Source of the DNA: Bagarius yarrelli
Lineage: Eukaryota > Chordata > Actinopteri > Siluriformes > Sisoridae
DNA length: 64,000 nucleotides
NCBI GenBank assembly: GCA_005784505.1
Contig: VCAZ01000022.1
Location: forward strand, 1,529,695-1,593,694
Reading direction: 5' to 3'
Shown: piece by piece, positions 45,275-57,604 of the stretch
Position numbering within the stretch: position 1 is the first letter of the stretch
Layout of the letters: the number at the start of each line of letters is the position of its first letter
The notes under the pieces: generated by a model
The model's input: only the letters and a program-made list of their open reading frames with translations
The model's database searches: none
What the model was told of the DNA's origin: nothing
Translations under genes and position numbers: made by a program

Positions 45275-45500
45275 AATAAAAGCAAAATAATGAAACATCT
45301 GCCGGCGCAAACAAAGCACTAACGATTGAGTCTATTTTGGGTGAGTTCAGAGCGTGTAGTTGGGGGGGGGGCGGTTGTGGGCTGATGTCATCACTTAAAA
45401 TATAATGTTTCCTAATTTAAAAACCGAAGCAGCACAAAACAAAACTTTCATCGGCACAAACGAAGCTATTTCGGGTGAATTCTAAGCGACCGGAGAATGA
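45275..45500. repeat. Diverged local tandem duplication
   Basis: 45280-45355 and 45425-45495 share 'CAAACAAAGC / CAAACGAAGC', 'TATTTTGGGTGAGTTC / TATTTCGGGTGAATTC' and 'AGAGCG / TAAGCG' in order. A weaker third copy may follow near 45535. Between them lies a run of ten G (45362-45371). Confidence 0.5.
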
Positions 45501-47529
45501 CCTTTAAATAAATAAATATTTTATATCTAACAAACCAAAGTAGCACTAATGAAATTTTTACAGCTTAAACGGTGAAGCATAAATGATCTGAATACAAGAA
45601 ATATGAATTAAAGACTAAAACTTTTTTTCTATTTAAAACATTCAGTTACGGTGAACAGCCTCTCTTTCTATATCCCACATAGACCCTGCGATAAGATTAA
45701 AACTCTGGCTACAACGAGTGTTAAGAGTCAACAGGCTGGGTTTGAACCTCATCACCTTCTGCTCAGCAGTCCAGAACTTTATCACTAAGACATCACTGGC
45801 CCTGAACATCACCTCTTTCACTCTTTCACTGCATGATGTATTGTTTGCAGCTTGAAGTCTTGAATTTCTGAATAGGATATAAGCTTAAAAAGGACTGGAA
45901 AAAAGACAAAAGCAATTTTACTTTAATGCCCCAAAAGCTTTTTTTTTTTTTTATAAAAGAAATCCCTTCATCAGTGTCGTAGTTAATCTCTTCCTTTTTT
46001 TTTTTCTTTATGTGTTTGCTATGCTGTTTCTTTCACATCATGCAGTATTTTTCCATCTGTTTCCTGTGCTACTTCACTTTATTCCCATGTCATGGCGCCA
46101 AGTGCGTCTCGTTGTTTCGTGTGCGTCATCGGAAACGTGACTAATAATTGCAGTATTATTTATTCAGCTCGAGCACCAGCATAAAAAGTGATATGCATGA
46201 CGTACATGACCTGGAAGTAAATGAAACGAATAAGGAAGTTATAAAGAATGAACGTCAAAGGAGAAACTCTTTAGCGAAGGTAGGCAGAACCTGAGACTAA
46301 AATCCTGTCCCATGTGAGCCGTATTGTTTGGTGGGATTCAGACAGGATGAGTGAAAAAGTCCAGAAAGGTGTAAGGCGGTGGTGTTTAATTAGACTCAGT
46401 TAGAAAACTTTCCTCTTCAAACCCACACAGACTTATAATTACGTGAGAACTTAAAGGTCAGACAGAGGGGCAGTCGGATCGGTAAGGTGTCCGATCGGAT
46501 CCGGATTGAGCCGGTGCGAGTGCGGGTTTGCATTTTAACCAGACAGGACCTCCGTTTTTTCAAACACCAAGATTAGCTGATTTTAACGTTTCATCAGTAC
46601 CAGTTAGTACAATTACTTTCTAACCATAAACCACGCCTGTGTGAGCAGAAGCCGGTTCTGAAGGCTTGCGTTTTATTCCCCATGTACCGGATCATCCGGG
46701 TTTCTCATTTGTTTAACATAAACAACAGCCTGAAACAATTCAGCAACACAAATACTTGGATCTTTAGTGGAAAATATATATTTTAATTTGTTTTTATTTT
46801 TCAGCTGATTGAAATTTCTCTGGGGGTTTTTTCCGTCACAGTAAAACAACCTGATTGGAATACTGAAATTTGTACCATCTACAAACGACTGCTGCTTCTG
46901 CCCTAATAGCTAAGACCACATGATAGAAGTTTCATGCTTGGGTCGGTACTTGCAGCCACACCTATCACATGCCAGCGGAAGAGTGTGACCTTCTTTACGG
47001 TATAAGTCACATATTATACTGGTAGCCTGGGTGAAGTAAGACAACAGATAACTGGAAGAACTATAAGAATCTAATTTGCAGCCCAAACAACGTCACGGCA
47101 GAATAAGCAAAGAAAGTGAAGCGGGTTCGGTAAGGGAAAGTGAGGGGAGAGGAAGTCACATGGTCTAAAGAACAGAATAAGACTTTTGTTTTGTAAAAGT
47201 GTAAACACATTCAAATAAAGAGGCCCTGTTACTTTACAGCCTCATGAATATTTAATGTATAGTCTATTAAAGGCATTATGGCTTCATGATTAAGGGGACA
47301 ACATTTTATTCTGTTACACAAACTACATTTCTTGCAAACAAATCTACATGCGGACTATGCCAGCGGAAAAAACTAAGGTGTTCTTTTTGTCATTGTAGTT
47401 TTCGCTTCTGGACTAACAATAAATAAAGATTTGTGGAACATGAGGTTTCTGCATTCACCGGTTCCGTCAGCTTAGTCAACTTCTTAACAATCTTGGGTAA
47501 AGGATCACCAGATTGCATAAAGAAACCGT

Positions 47530-47915
47530 TTACATGTACTTCCTGTTTGTTCCGTCCCCAGTCGTGTCATTGACTCATCGTTCCGCTATTGTTTAAGGTG
47601 TGTCTTGTTTCCCCTGCTAATCAATGTGTATAAATACCCCTGTGTTTCTGTCTGTCTTTGTCTCACATTGATGTCTAATGTTGTGCAACGCTAGTCGATT
47701 CCTTGGTCTTCCTCATGCAATGCTAATCTCTACTGGTTATCACCAGTGCTAATCGCTATGTTTATGCTGTAGTCCTGCTTCATTGGTTAATCTGTTCAAG
47801 TTTGTGATCTTGTCTGTTTCCGTAGTTGTCTTCTGTTTCCCATAAAGAAAAGTTCTGTTGCATTCAATCTCCTCGTTCCTTCTATCTCCACTCCACCCCA
47901 GTACGTGACGTGTGT
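47530..47915 (+). mobile_element. Possible solo LTR
   Basis: A promoter-like TATAAATA lies at 47629-47636, preceded by an AT-poor segment and followed by CTGTCTGTCTTTGTCTC and a polyadenylation-like CATAAAGAAAAG at 47839-47850. The T/C-rich style resembles fish LTRs. I did not find flanking internal domains or clear terminal TG...CA limits. Confidence 0.3.
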
Positions 47916-48146
47916 ATAGTGTTTTAATGTTACATCATCAATCTGGAGATCAGTCACATTTGTGGCAGTAAACTGAACGCAGGTATCTCAAATATGGCCG
48001 CTCATCAGGGAAAACTGACCAAAACTTAATGTAGGCTAAAAACAGTGACAGAATTTAGGACACTGGTAACAGACAACCACATGGGGGAATCAGGAGCAAA
48101 TGTTTGATAGTGTGGCTTTAACATAATCAGGAGCATTAGGGTAAAA

Positions 48147-48272
48147 ACCAATGAGAGGACAGGAGTGGAGACAAGACACACATTTCAAGTTAAACAAGGG
48201 CACAAAGGAAGAAGTGTTCCTATACAATAAACATGGTTGTCCTTTGGTGGTCTGGCAGGGTGGTGTCCCAAG
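48147..48272 (+). repeat. Dispersed repeat copy (pair of 42087-42225)
   Basis: ACCAATGAGAGGACAGGAG, ACAAGACACAC and GGTGGTCTGGCAGGG align in order with the copy 6 kb upstream. Confidence 0.5.
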
Positions 48273-48648
48273 TCTTACTAATGGTGAAATAGTGGTAGTG
48301 GTTTTGTGGTTACAGTTGTACGCTACTGTTTAGAAGGTTGTAAATGTAAAAGGTGCTTAGGATAAAGATGTAACGTATAACGCTACAGCCTCACCAGACA
48401 GCTTTTACTGCGGAATTTGCTCGGGTTTCTTTGGTCTAGAGTCACCCTACTCTCAGGATGCTCTTTTTATTGTTGAGTCAGCAAATTATTTTTTATTTTC
48501 AACCGCTACCACCTGCTCACTAAGAATGTAGATATGCCGAGTCCCGATGGGCCATGCAAATAAAATTGATTACAAATCAAAGCAGCAGAATGGATTACAA
48601 GGTGAAACAAGGTCATATGACTCATTCTAGGTTATGGGACATTGTCTG

Positions 48649-48687
<39 letters not shown>

Positions 48688-48830
48688 TGTTCTCTGAGAA
48701 AATGCTGATCTGTGTTGTAACCCGAAACTCTCAGATAAAGTTCACGGCTTGTTCTTCATTTTGAAAGGAGAAGAACATGATGTTTTCCTTTAAAAGGCGG
48801 TGTTAGAACACTTTCCGAGACAATATAGCC

Positions 48831-49003
48831 TCACATTTACATTTACCTTTCTGCCATTTGGCAGACGCCCTTATCCAGAGAGACCTACATCTATCTCACT
48901 TACACAACTGAGCAATCGAGGGGTTAAGGGCCTTGCTCAGGGGCCCAACAGTGATGGCTTGGTTGGTAGTCCAACACCTTAACCATGAGCCATCACCTCC
49001 CCC
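48831..49003 (-). mobile_element. tRNA-derived SINE, nearly full-length copy
   Basis: Reverse orientation. The tail is CCATTTGGCAGACGCCCTTA and TCCAGAGAGACC, then CGAGGGGTTAAGGGCCTTGC, TCAGGGGCCCAACAGTGATG and a CCAACACCTTAACC head. This is the best-preserved reference for the family in this window. Confidence 0.9.
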
Positions 49004-49609
49004 TATATATATATATATATACATACATACATATACACACACAAGTATATAGGCTTGTATACATTATGTATGCTTAAAGGAAATCTCACCCTTGAGCTTT
49101 TATCTCTACAGACTACACAATAATAACAATGCCATTGAATTTCTTAAGCTGCAAATCTCTGGTTGTACATCATCGCAATGTTGTTTCGAATCTGGGAGAA
49201 TGGAAGAGCCACTCAAGAACACAGAACTTTCCTAAAACCAGTTGAGAACGGTGTAAGTAGCCATTAAAAAATTGGGAATATTTGAATAGTCAATGACAAT
49301 CAAGCAATAATTGATACCCTGCACTATTACGCCACCTTTACCTGAACAGTCGAGGCTGGTGAAGGTCGTGTCATCAGATTTTGCTTGATCATTATGGATT
49401 ATTCCTAATTTTTTAAATGTTTATAGATTGACGCTGTTGGCACCAATTTTTTACCCAGCAGAAATCAAGACCAGGCTACGTTTTTCTGGACATTTTGGGG
49501 AGCATCGGCTGTTTGTTCTTGCTATGACATGCTATGTATTCTGAAGTGCTTTTCTGTTCACCACAAACAAGTAGGCGTCCTTTTGGCTTTAAGATCTCTA
49601 GCCAAACAT

Positions 49610-49670
49610 TGACATTTACAGCATTTAGCAAGCGCTCTTGACCAGAGCGACATACAAGAAGTGCTTTGAG
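49610..49670 (-). mobile_element. SINE tail fragment
   Basis: ACATTTACAGCATTTAGCAA, then GCGCTCTTGACCAGAGCGAC and ATACAAGAAGTGCTTTG, is the reverse of the conserved tail. The GCATTTAGCA-to-GAGCGAC block is shared with other families. Confidence 0.6.
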
Positions 49671-50429
49671 TCACATCATTAAACAGCTCCATACTGATAC
49701 AATAGTTCAGGAATTAGTGTAACAACACCAAAAACTGTTAAAAGAGTAAGGGTTTTTGTTGGGTTATACTATAATGAACTGTCGCTCTCTGGATTTGTAT
49801 CTTTATTGCATTATTCTGCGTAAAACAATCTCAAGAGATCAACAGAAATACTCATTATAGCAGCCCATCTGGCAAACAACAATTATATACCACACTTAAA
49901 GTACCATAAATCACATTTTTTCGCTATACTGATGGTTGATGTGACGTGTACCTGAAGTTGCATAATTTATTGCATTGCACAGCTGCTGCACGACTGAGTA
50001 ATGAGATACTTGTATAAAAAGTACAGATTAACAGATGTTCCTAATAACGTACATTTGGCTTTAGAAGATAAACAGGAAGTACGATTGGATATTGCCGTCA
50101 TCCTAGTCGCCATTACGCTGTAAAACAAGCTCTGACCTTTAACTATTTTCAGTTTGGCATGTAGGTCAAGAAGATCATTCTTTCTCTTAATCTTTTTTCT
50201 TACACACACCCAAATTCCTATTAAGAACATTTTATTTGTATGCCAATACGCAGCCCTTGAATTCCTCAACATAAGTCTGGGAGTAAAAAAGTTGACCTTT
50301 AGCAACAACTATCCTAATGAATTATGGGTATTTTTCATGCATTGCAACAGCAAATTCGGGACGAATAAGGAAATCATCTTTTCACATCACTGTCATCGAA
50401 CCCTGCAGCTGTCAGGTCCGGAGCAGTGT

Positions 50430-50830
50430 CGCTAGATTGGATGGATTTCCCTCCAGGACTGTTGTAATGACACCGGATTGAGAAGAAATTGCCTTAGGCT
50501 GAAAGATTGACAGAGTTACAGTTTGAGGCTGATTTATATTCGCCTGCTATCCTGGAGGAATAGCTATGACTGCAACTCGTGCAGGAGAGCAACTGAGATT
50601 TTAATTTCTTAATTATGTACTACATTCACGCTTACATATTTTTTTACAGAGTTAAATTAACCTCAGGTAGCTGGCTGAGTAATTACTCATTTGCAATTAG
50701 CTATCTCAAGGTTTTTATGTTAATAAGGGGAATGAGCAGAGGATATAAAATTCATTCAAATCCATTGTGGCTTTCATGCAAGTTTTGCAAATTGTTACTG
50801 GCAGGCTTAAAAACATCTTAAGTCTCAGAA
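50430..50830. promoter_or_regulatory. Candidate conserved non-coding / enhancer-like stretch
   Basis: A 400-bp stretch with no microsatellite or SINE and balanced, complex sequence. It includes a cluster of homeodomain-type words (TTAATTATG, GTAATTACTCATTTGCAATTAGC in parts). Located 10 kb 3' of drd5. It is proposed only from composition, and no comparison was possible. Confidence 0.2.
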
Positions 50831-51235
50831 TTAACCTGGGTCTGTCCCTAAAGAGTCTGGAACATGACGGAAAAAAGACTTGAAACCAAATGAGATCGAC
50901 TGATTATAAATATTATGAGTCCCTCATAGTCCCCGACTCCATAGTTTAAAGCTGAGGTTATTTTCTACAGACTTTCTCTTCTCCGGTTTGAAAAAAATGA
51001 CCTAAACTAGTAACCATTTCGAATATGAACTGATACAGCTTTCCCCCCGGGGGATGGTGCTGGTGCTGGAGTCACTGGTGCCACTTGCACTGGCAGGAAG
51101 AAAAACCCGCTACATCACCAACGTGTGATGGGAAGCGTTTGTTATTTCTTAAAACTCGCTTGTAATTTACATTATATTTTCAGGCATTTCTGCCTTTCCT
51201 GATAAAAGAGAGAGAGAAAAAAAAAAAAAAAAAGA

Positions 51236-51304
51236 GTCGGACCGGAAAGGACCAGAGCCGGAATCGAACTGCGCATTAACCCACTACACCACAGAGCTAC
51301 ACTC
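51236..51304 (-). mobile_element. tRNA-like SINE head or tRNA pseudogene
   Basis: In reverse orientation: GTGTAGCTCTGTGGTGTAGT, then GGGTTAATGCGCAGTTCGAT and TCCGGCTCTGG. It has A-box-like and B-box-like (GTTCGATTCC) segments at tRNA-like spacing. An acceptor stem cannot be folded convincingly, so a functional tRNA is unlikely. Confidence 0.45.
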
Positions 51305-51885
51305 CAGGACTTTTTTTCAATGGAAAAAGGGCAGCCTGGTTCCTGATTGGGCTTCAGCCACAAGGGACGTGCTAATTTTATTTCTAACAGCTTCAAGCCC
51401 GTGTTTTATTAAAAATACATGAGATTCCGGTTGCTCTGCATGAAATAAATAATTATGCGGAGAGCTTTAGCTGTCACAAACAGAAAAATCTGCAGTAAGA
51501 TACTAAAGATGCCAAAAGCCGAGGTACTGATGAGCCTGAACTGTCTCACCTCCAGGACTAAAGGCTGTGTGCGCACACTGTGTTCGTTTGGGGATGAAGA
51601 CCAGGTTTTAATAAATGATGTCTGTGTTTCCTTTCCTATAAAAAGTGTAAATTGTATATTTAAAACTTTAAAGCACCAGTGGTGCAGTATGTGAGGGGTA
51701 CAATTAGTATCTCAGTGTGTCTTGAGTGCGGGAAGGTTGGAAAGTCTCCGGTGGCTTCTTTGTGCTGAGTTCAGAGAAACCAGGAGTTTCTTTTATAGCC
51801 GAGTTTCTAATCCCAGTGCTTAAGTAGCGTAGATGTCGAATGAGTTTCTATATCTCTTCTATATACTGCAGAATATTCATCAACT

Positions 51886-52063
51886 TGTGGGGGAAGTGGT
51901 AGTCCACCGGAGAGATCATGGTTCGATTCCCAGCACCACCAAACCACCACCACTGAGCCCCTGAAGAAGGCCCTCAACCCCCTCAATGCGTAGTTGTATA
52001 ATGAGATAAAGAAAAAAAGTCGCTCTGGATAAGGGCGTCTGCCAAATGCTGCACATGTAATGT
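51886..52063 (+). mobile_element. tRNA-derived SINE copy
   Basis: GGGGAAGTGGTAGTCCACCG head, GGTTCGATTCCCAGCACC B-box region, CACTGAGCCCCTGAAGAAGG middle, and an intact tail AGTCGCTCTGGATAAGGGCG ending GCCAAATGCTGCAC. Confidence 0.88.
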
Positions 52064-52784
52064 CATGTATATGTGCAGTGGCCTGGGTGATCCTTTACAT
52101 GCTAAAAATAATAAGAAATTATCTGTTTCGTTCAATCTTTGACACGAGACCATCACAACCGTGTTGACAGCAGGTACTAGATTGTAAACTGAACTGATTA
52201 GGATTCCTCACAGAGTCCGCTTTAAAAGAACCATGTTTCATTCCATGTTTCCGCCAATCATGTGGCAGCAGCACACTGTGTGCAATCATGCACAAAAAGG
52301 TCAAAACTTCGATTTAGATTCACGTCAAATAGCAAAATAGGGACAATTTAACAAGTCAGTTGGAGGTAAGGAGACAAGATGATATTAGCGTCTTATATAT
52401 AAAATAGGCAGATACATTAGCGTAAATTCTAACCTAGAGACAGAGAGAATGTCCAAAAAAGAGGCTAAAGTGAAGCCATGAAAGAAACAAAAGGACCAAA
52501 AATAATAATAATACAGGGAGGCAAGGTAGCAAAGTCAGGAAGCCTGGAGTTAGAAGGCAAAGCAAAGACGTCCTCATTGGAATCATGAAGAAATAAGGCG
52601 GCAATGTTATAAGCTATGACTCTTTCTGCGAAATCAGTGACAACTGAGTCATGAGATGAGGCAAAAAGGACACGGAGGTGGAAGGACATCATCCGCAAAG
52701 CCAGAAGCCAAGAGTCTCTGTTATCTTCCTGTCAGCTTTTAACGTCTCTCATCGAGAGGGCATTAAACTAAACATATTTATATA

Positions 52785-52820
52785 CACTAATAATGCCAAA
52801 AGTTTGTCGTCACCTCACCA
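52785..52820 (+). mobile_element. Tc1/mariner-like end fragment
   Basis: ACTAATAATGCCAAAAGTTT followed by GTCGTCACCTCACCATC resembles the 'GCCAAAAGTTTGTGGACACCTGACCATC' termini frequent in fish. A possible related end is at 16332-16356 (TTCACAAACCTTTGGCCATA). No full element is present. Confidence 0.35.
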
Positions 52821-53394
52821 TCAAATTTGGAAATACAAAGACAATTCAGACAAGTGTGTATGTTAACAATTTTCAAGCCATCAATTTCACCTCACAGGGC
52901 CAGCTATTGGCCCACAATAACGTCAGAATTTTCCAGTCTTCTGATTGGCTGATCAGATCATGACTGTTACAGCCAAATTGGACAAGCAATCTATAGCGAT
53001 CTGGATACAACAATAATACAGTTCAATTAGAAAGAGGAGAAGAAATTGACTTGGTCTTGGACATACTTAAAAATCCGTTTTCAAGGGGGACTTTTACAGA
53101 AAAGCTAGACATCATGAGGAGAGATCGGTAACCCCGGAAGACAAATCGCTTGTCTCAGCCGTCTTTTTTGTTTTTCGTGTTTTTGTGATGGTATTATTTA
53201 AATATTGATTGTAAACTGCTCCAGATGTTGTATGTGAAGAGCCCAGGTAACAAATGCAGGGCCCGCCACTGACTACCACTACATACACACTATTAAACTA
53301 CCCTACTGTTATGTATTGCGGAAATATTGAAGCATAAAAAGAAACCGTCCGTAAAGCAGCTTTTTATTATTCAGAAAACAAAAGAATCAATCCT

Positions 53395-53600
53395 GCCTTG
53401 AGCTCATAAAGGTTTAGCTCACCCGCAGCTGTAACTCACACTGACAAGCCCATCATTTTCCCCAGCCCACAGCATCATCCGCATGAGCGGCGGGAGGCGT
53501 TTCTTACGGACCTCTTATCTTTCACTTGATGCATGATGAAATTGTACATTCGGCTCTTGCATCACCCTAAAATGCAAATTATTTCCTTAACTAAAAAAAA
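53395..53600. promoter_or_regulatory. Candidate conserved non-coding stretch
   Basis: A complex, repeat-free segment including CTTGATGCATGATGAAATTG and an octamer-like ATGCAAAT at 53572-53579. Proposed from composition only. Confidence 0.18.
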
Positions 53601-54287
53601 TAAATAAAAAGCAAATCACACCTGCATATTTAAGAGGTTTGTTCTTCACGTCGCTTATTTAGAATACAAAGTGATTTTTTACAAGCAGGGTTTCACACCT
53701 GCCCCCGAGACATTTTTAATACACAAAATAAATGTCTTAAAGGTTCTTTTTTTTTTTTTTCCAACAAACCGTGCAGTATCTACAATGTGTGTTAATAGTA
53801 CCATAATTCACACACCTCACACTCAGATCAAACTTATTTCTAAGTGGGAAGGGCAAACGGCTTTATCCTACAGTGACTGTCTTTATAGCTGGGGGCTTTG
53901 TCTGTGTCCAAACTAACCTCCAGGCGATGTGGGGGAATAATACATTGAGTTTTTAAGCCTTGAGATAAAGATTCAGAACCGCTGCTGGGTTTGATGATCA
54001 GGACAGGGTAAAAACTTTTCTAAATTCTTAGTACATCTTTTTTAAATCGCTTATTCACGGTATTCATTCTGATGGTCTGAGTGGATGGAACTGAAATGGT
54101 TTATTGACCATCACATAATATACACAGTTTTTTATTAACAACAGGCTGAATTTTAAAAACACATGGTTTTATACAGAAATTAAAGAAGGTTTATTACTCG
54201 TTTATTTATGTAAAATCACCTGATGGGAGTAAATTAATATGGTAGATTTAATTTTAAAAAAATAAAGTCATAATAATTTACAGGTTA

Positions 54288-54290
<3 letters not shown>

Positions 54291-54324
<34 letters not shown>
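54291..54324. repeat. (ATT)n microsatellite
   Basis: About 11 ATT units. Confidence 0.9.
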
Positions 54325-54325
<1 letters not shown>

Positions 54326-54798
54326 TGCACATCCCCACAAGATAAAATAGATTTAATATTATTATGTACTTAAAGATAACAAAAAATAGTTTTTATTGTT
54401 TCTATGAAAATATTAGCCCCTAGCTGGGTAAATAAAGACATAGATACTTATGAAAAACTATATTAGCCCTGAGTTTGTACTTTTAGATCAGCTACCACTT
54501 TAGTTAGGAAAGAATACAAGATAAGGATAAGATTTTATGTACCAGATTTAACTACTTAAGCGACATTCAACCCAAAAAGCAAGACTGAGCAACAAAAACC
54601 TATTAACCCCAACAGCAGTAATAGTCAAATGAAGCGTGCGAAAAAGCAGACAAATCCACGAATTAGCAATTATTTATAAATGAGCTCTTAAACAAATTAA
54701 TATGTTGTCTGTATTTATATAAAAGAGAAAATTAAGAAGAAATGTTTATAAACTTTTGTTCTCTATAGCTTGTCAGCTCGACTCATAAAAAGTATAGC

Positions 54799-55351
54799 TA
54801 CCGGTGGTGGAAAGTAACTAATTATAAATACTTTCCCTACTGGACTTGAGTAAAGGTTTCCATTTTTACTACTATTTTGAGTGTAATTAAATTGTGGTAC
54901 TTTTATTTGAGTTGTTTAAAAAGAAATTATTTTATTCGCTACATTAGTTTTTCACGAAAAGTACAAAAAACAATGTATTCGCTCTTAAGTCTTGGGGACA
55001 ATATAACGCAGTTACATATAAAGTTAAATACTGAGACAAAAAAATAGATTTTAAAGATATTTATTCTGTTGCAGTTAAATACCATAAACAAAAATTAGCA
55101 GAACACTGACATGAGGAACTTTAACCTTTAGTTTTACCAAAAATACCACCAATAAAAACAACTAGACTAGATATTATAAATTTTGAACATTACTAAAGGC
55201 AAGTACAGTAAATAGTAATAAAATACCAACAAATTTCTGGGGGGGTGTTTGAGGAGTTTTTGACGGTTTTGTATATATTTATTATCTGTTCAAGCATAAG
55301 ACATAAAACACAAAGCAATTGAGAATTTGCCCACTATTAGCGGTACTGTAG

Positions 55352-55403
<52 letters not shown>

Positions 55404-55605
55404 AAGAAGAAAACAGCCCTGAATTAACATCAACTTTCACCTCTTCTTTTACCTGAACGATTTAACACACTAAAGTACTTTGTAACGCAGTAACTCGAGT
55501 ATTTTTTTTAAACAAAATACTCATTTACTCCTACTTAAGTCATATTTTCAGTACTTTTACTTAAGTAGAAATTTGCAGCACTTATTCTGCCACTGCTAGA
55601 AACAA
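54799..55605. mobile_element. Non-coding repeat element with inverted ends
   Basis: The left end GGTGGTGGAAAGTAACTAAT, then TACTTTCCCTACTGGACTTG and AGTAAAGG, is echoed in inverse at the right end: TACTTTTACTTAAGTAGAAA and TTCTGCCACTGC. From memory this resembles a very common teleost repeat ('GTGGAAAGTAACTAAGTACATTTACTC'). The interior contains a (GT)n at 55355-55400. No transposase frame. Confidence 0.5.
55355..55400. repeat. (TG)n microsatellite
   Basis: Pure TG run of about 23 units inside the repeat element 54799-55605. Confidence 0.93.
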
Positions 55606-55879
55606 TATTTACGGCAGTTAAGCTGATGCGTTTATCCGGAGTTAACGCAGTTAACGCAGTCTCATACTGATTCATTAGATAAAAAATACACACAAAAGAA
55701 CAGTTTTATAAATAACAAAATACTGGTTAAAGTACCTCTTTAAAAATGCACGCCTTCTATGAAAGATGGTGGGTTCAACCAAGTTCTAGGCTCGATGAAT
55801 GCAATGCAGTGTGAGATGATTAGACCCCAAGTTTCAAAATAGATTAAAACGGGTTTGGATTGGCCAGTATTTGTCGCCA

Positions 55880-56700
55880 TCCTTATTTCCTTTAACCTTG
55901 TGCAGTTTCCCGGTCCCTGCTGACAGAAAGCATTTAACAATAATGATGCTACCACCACCATGCTTCACCGAGTCTCAGGTTGTTAGATTTCTGCTTCTTG
56001 CTTTGGCAAAGTTAACAGCTGCATTTGATATGAGAAATATAATAAGGCCATTCTGATTAACGCTAAACGGTAAGCCGACACTCTGATATACTATAGATCG
56101 GAACAGGTGTTTTTACCTTCTTTCATTTAACCATGCTGATAAAAAGCATTCAACATAACGAGGCTACCACCACCACCGTGTTTCACTGCGTCTCGAAGTG
56201 TTGGGTTTCTGCTGTTTAGTTTGACAGTTTCAACAGCTGCAGTTGTAACGGTAGCTCAGCGGATAAACTGTTAAACTGGTGATCGAAAGGACGTAGGTTT
56301 AATTCCCAACAAAAGTAAGTTGCCACTGCTGGGCCCTTGAGAACAGTTAACCTTTAACTGCTCAGCTGTACAAATGAGATCAAATTAATTGGTCTGGATT
56401 AGAAAATCGCGCAAGTTCCGTAAATGTATATGTAGTTATATAATGTTGTAATGATGTGGGCTTTTGGGAAAATATTGAACCGTAAACAGACACTGTGATA
56501 TACTGCACTGTTGATAGATAGATGGTCTTTATTTGTCTTTGTCTAGATTTCCTTTAACCCGGTCCAATTTTCCAGTGACTGTTGAGAAAAAGTATTCAAC
56601 ATAATATGATGCAACCACCACCATGTTTCACTGGGTCTCACAGAGTGTCAGGTTTCTGCTGTTTCCTTTTCTTAATGTCCTTAGAAATGGTGGGATGTAT
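55880..56700. repeat. Three diverged copies of a local duplication
   Basis: Copies near 55888-56050, 56117-56245 and 56540-56690 share in order: TTTAACC, AAGCATTTAACA / AAGCATTCAACA / AAGTATTCAACA, a CTACCACCACCATGCTTCAC-like block, GAGTCTCAGGTTGT / GTCTCGAAGTGTTGGG / GTCTCACAGAGTGTCAGG, and TTTCTGCT. A SINE (56249-56433) has inserted between copies two and three. Confidence 0.65.
56249..56433 (+). mobile_element. tRNA-derived SINE copy
   Basis: ACGGTAGCTCAGCGGATAAA head, GTAGGTTTAATTCCCAAC B-box region, GTTGCCACTGCTGGGCCCTT middle, TAACTGCTCAGCTGTAC and a decayed tail ending CCGTAAATGTATATG. It splits the duplicated block around it. Confidence 0.82.
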
Positions 56701-57604
56701 AAACAAAATTAGATAAAACTGTTGTGAAACTTCAGCCAATGTTCTGGTCCTGTTTTTACCCCTCTGACCACTTCTTGTCCTAAAATATTAAAATGAAAGC
56801 AACTTACTTGGAAGCCATTTTTTGCAATTCCAAAATCCTTGTTTAAATAGTGCATTTATCTTTCTAAAGACCACATCTTTTCTGTACATCATGTGATGAA
56901 CTCCGCCAGCTTACCAGACACCAGCACAATACGGCTGTACGCAAGTAAACAGATGGTACAAATTATTGCCAAATAGCTTCTGAAACTGAGACGTCCAATG
57001 CTATACAGCCCCAGGAGGTTTTCTCTCAATTCACTGCAAAACGTATACCACCGTGTTGTTGGATTCTCAAGTCTGATTGGTTAGAAGGTGTTTATTTCAC
57101 AGCAGCTTGGACAGTAGGTACCGACTATAATTCAAATCATGGGTTTCTACATCGTGTGTTCATGTTTTTTATAGTAACAGCAAAATCACAGTGATTTGAA
57201 TAGTGAACGTTTATCATATTCCAACAAAAAAAAATCTTTGATATGACGAATCTGTACATAACACAACATTTACTTAACAACGTTTTAGGGAAGGAGTCTC
57301 CAGTCTCAGTGCTTCGTAATGATCAGTCATAGGAAAGTTAGTCAGAAACTACGAGTTCGTTTTGTGCTTTCCGGTTTCCCTGTTTCACAAATCACAATCA
57401 CATGCTTTGGTTTGGGGTTTTTTGGTGTAATTAACTTAAGGCTAAAAGACTAACAATGGTTTGAACCCTAAAAAAAAAAACATCACAAAAATGTCATTCA
57501 TTATCGAGTAAAAACTGGTTTGGCAGATTGCATAAATGGAATAAACAAAATAAAACATTTGCTGTTAGAGTAAAATAACCAACATCAGCATGCATTTCAA
57601 TCAG

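Larger units (their letters stand above)
39706..48830. other. Intergenic region
   Basis: SINE-rich. Holds copies at 40418-40512, 40850-40980, 43124-43274, 43690-43790, 44808-44930 and 45068-45165; a hAT-like end at 40797-40855; paired repeats 42087-42225 and 48147-48272; (GT)n at 42686-42738; a diverged local duplication 45275-45500; a possible solo LTR 47530-47915; and CT at 48657-48682. No protein-coding exon was recognised. Confidence 0.5.

Noticed and set aside
51455..51694. 79-residue frame with mixed composition
   Set aside because: Looks less biased than others, but there is no recognisable family, splice context or conservation evidence. Chance frames of this size are expected in 64 kb.
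20485..56433. True tRNA genes at the GTAGCTCAGTGG-type segments
   Set aside because: They are SINE heads followed by SINE bodies. The acceptor stems and anticodon arms do not fold into a standard tRNA, and the same body recurs in many copies.
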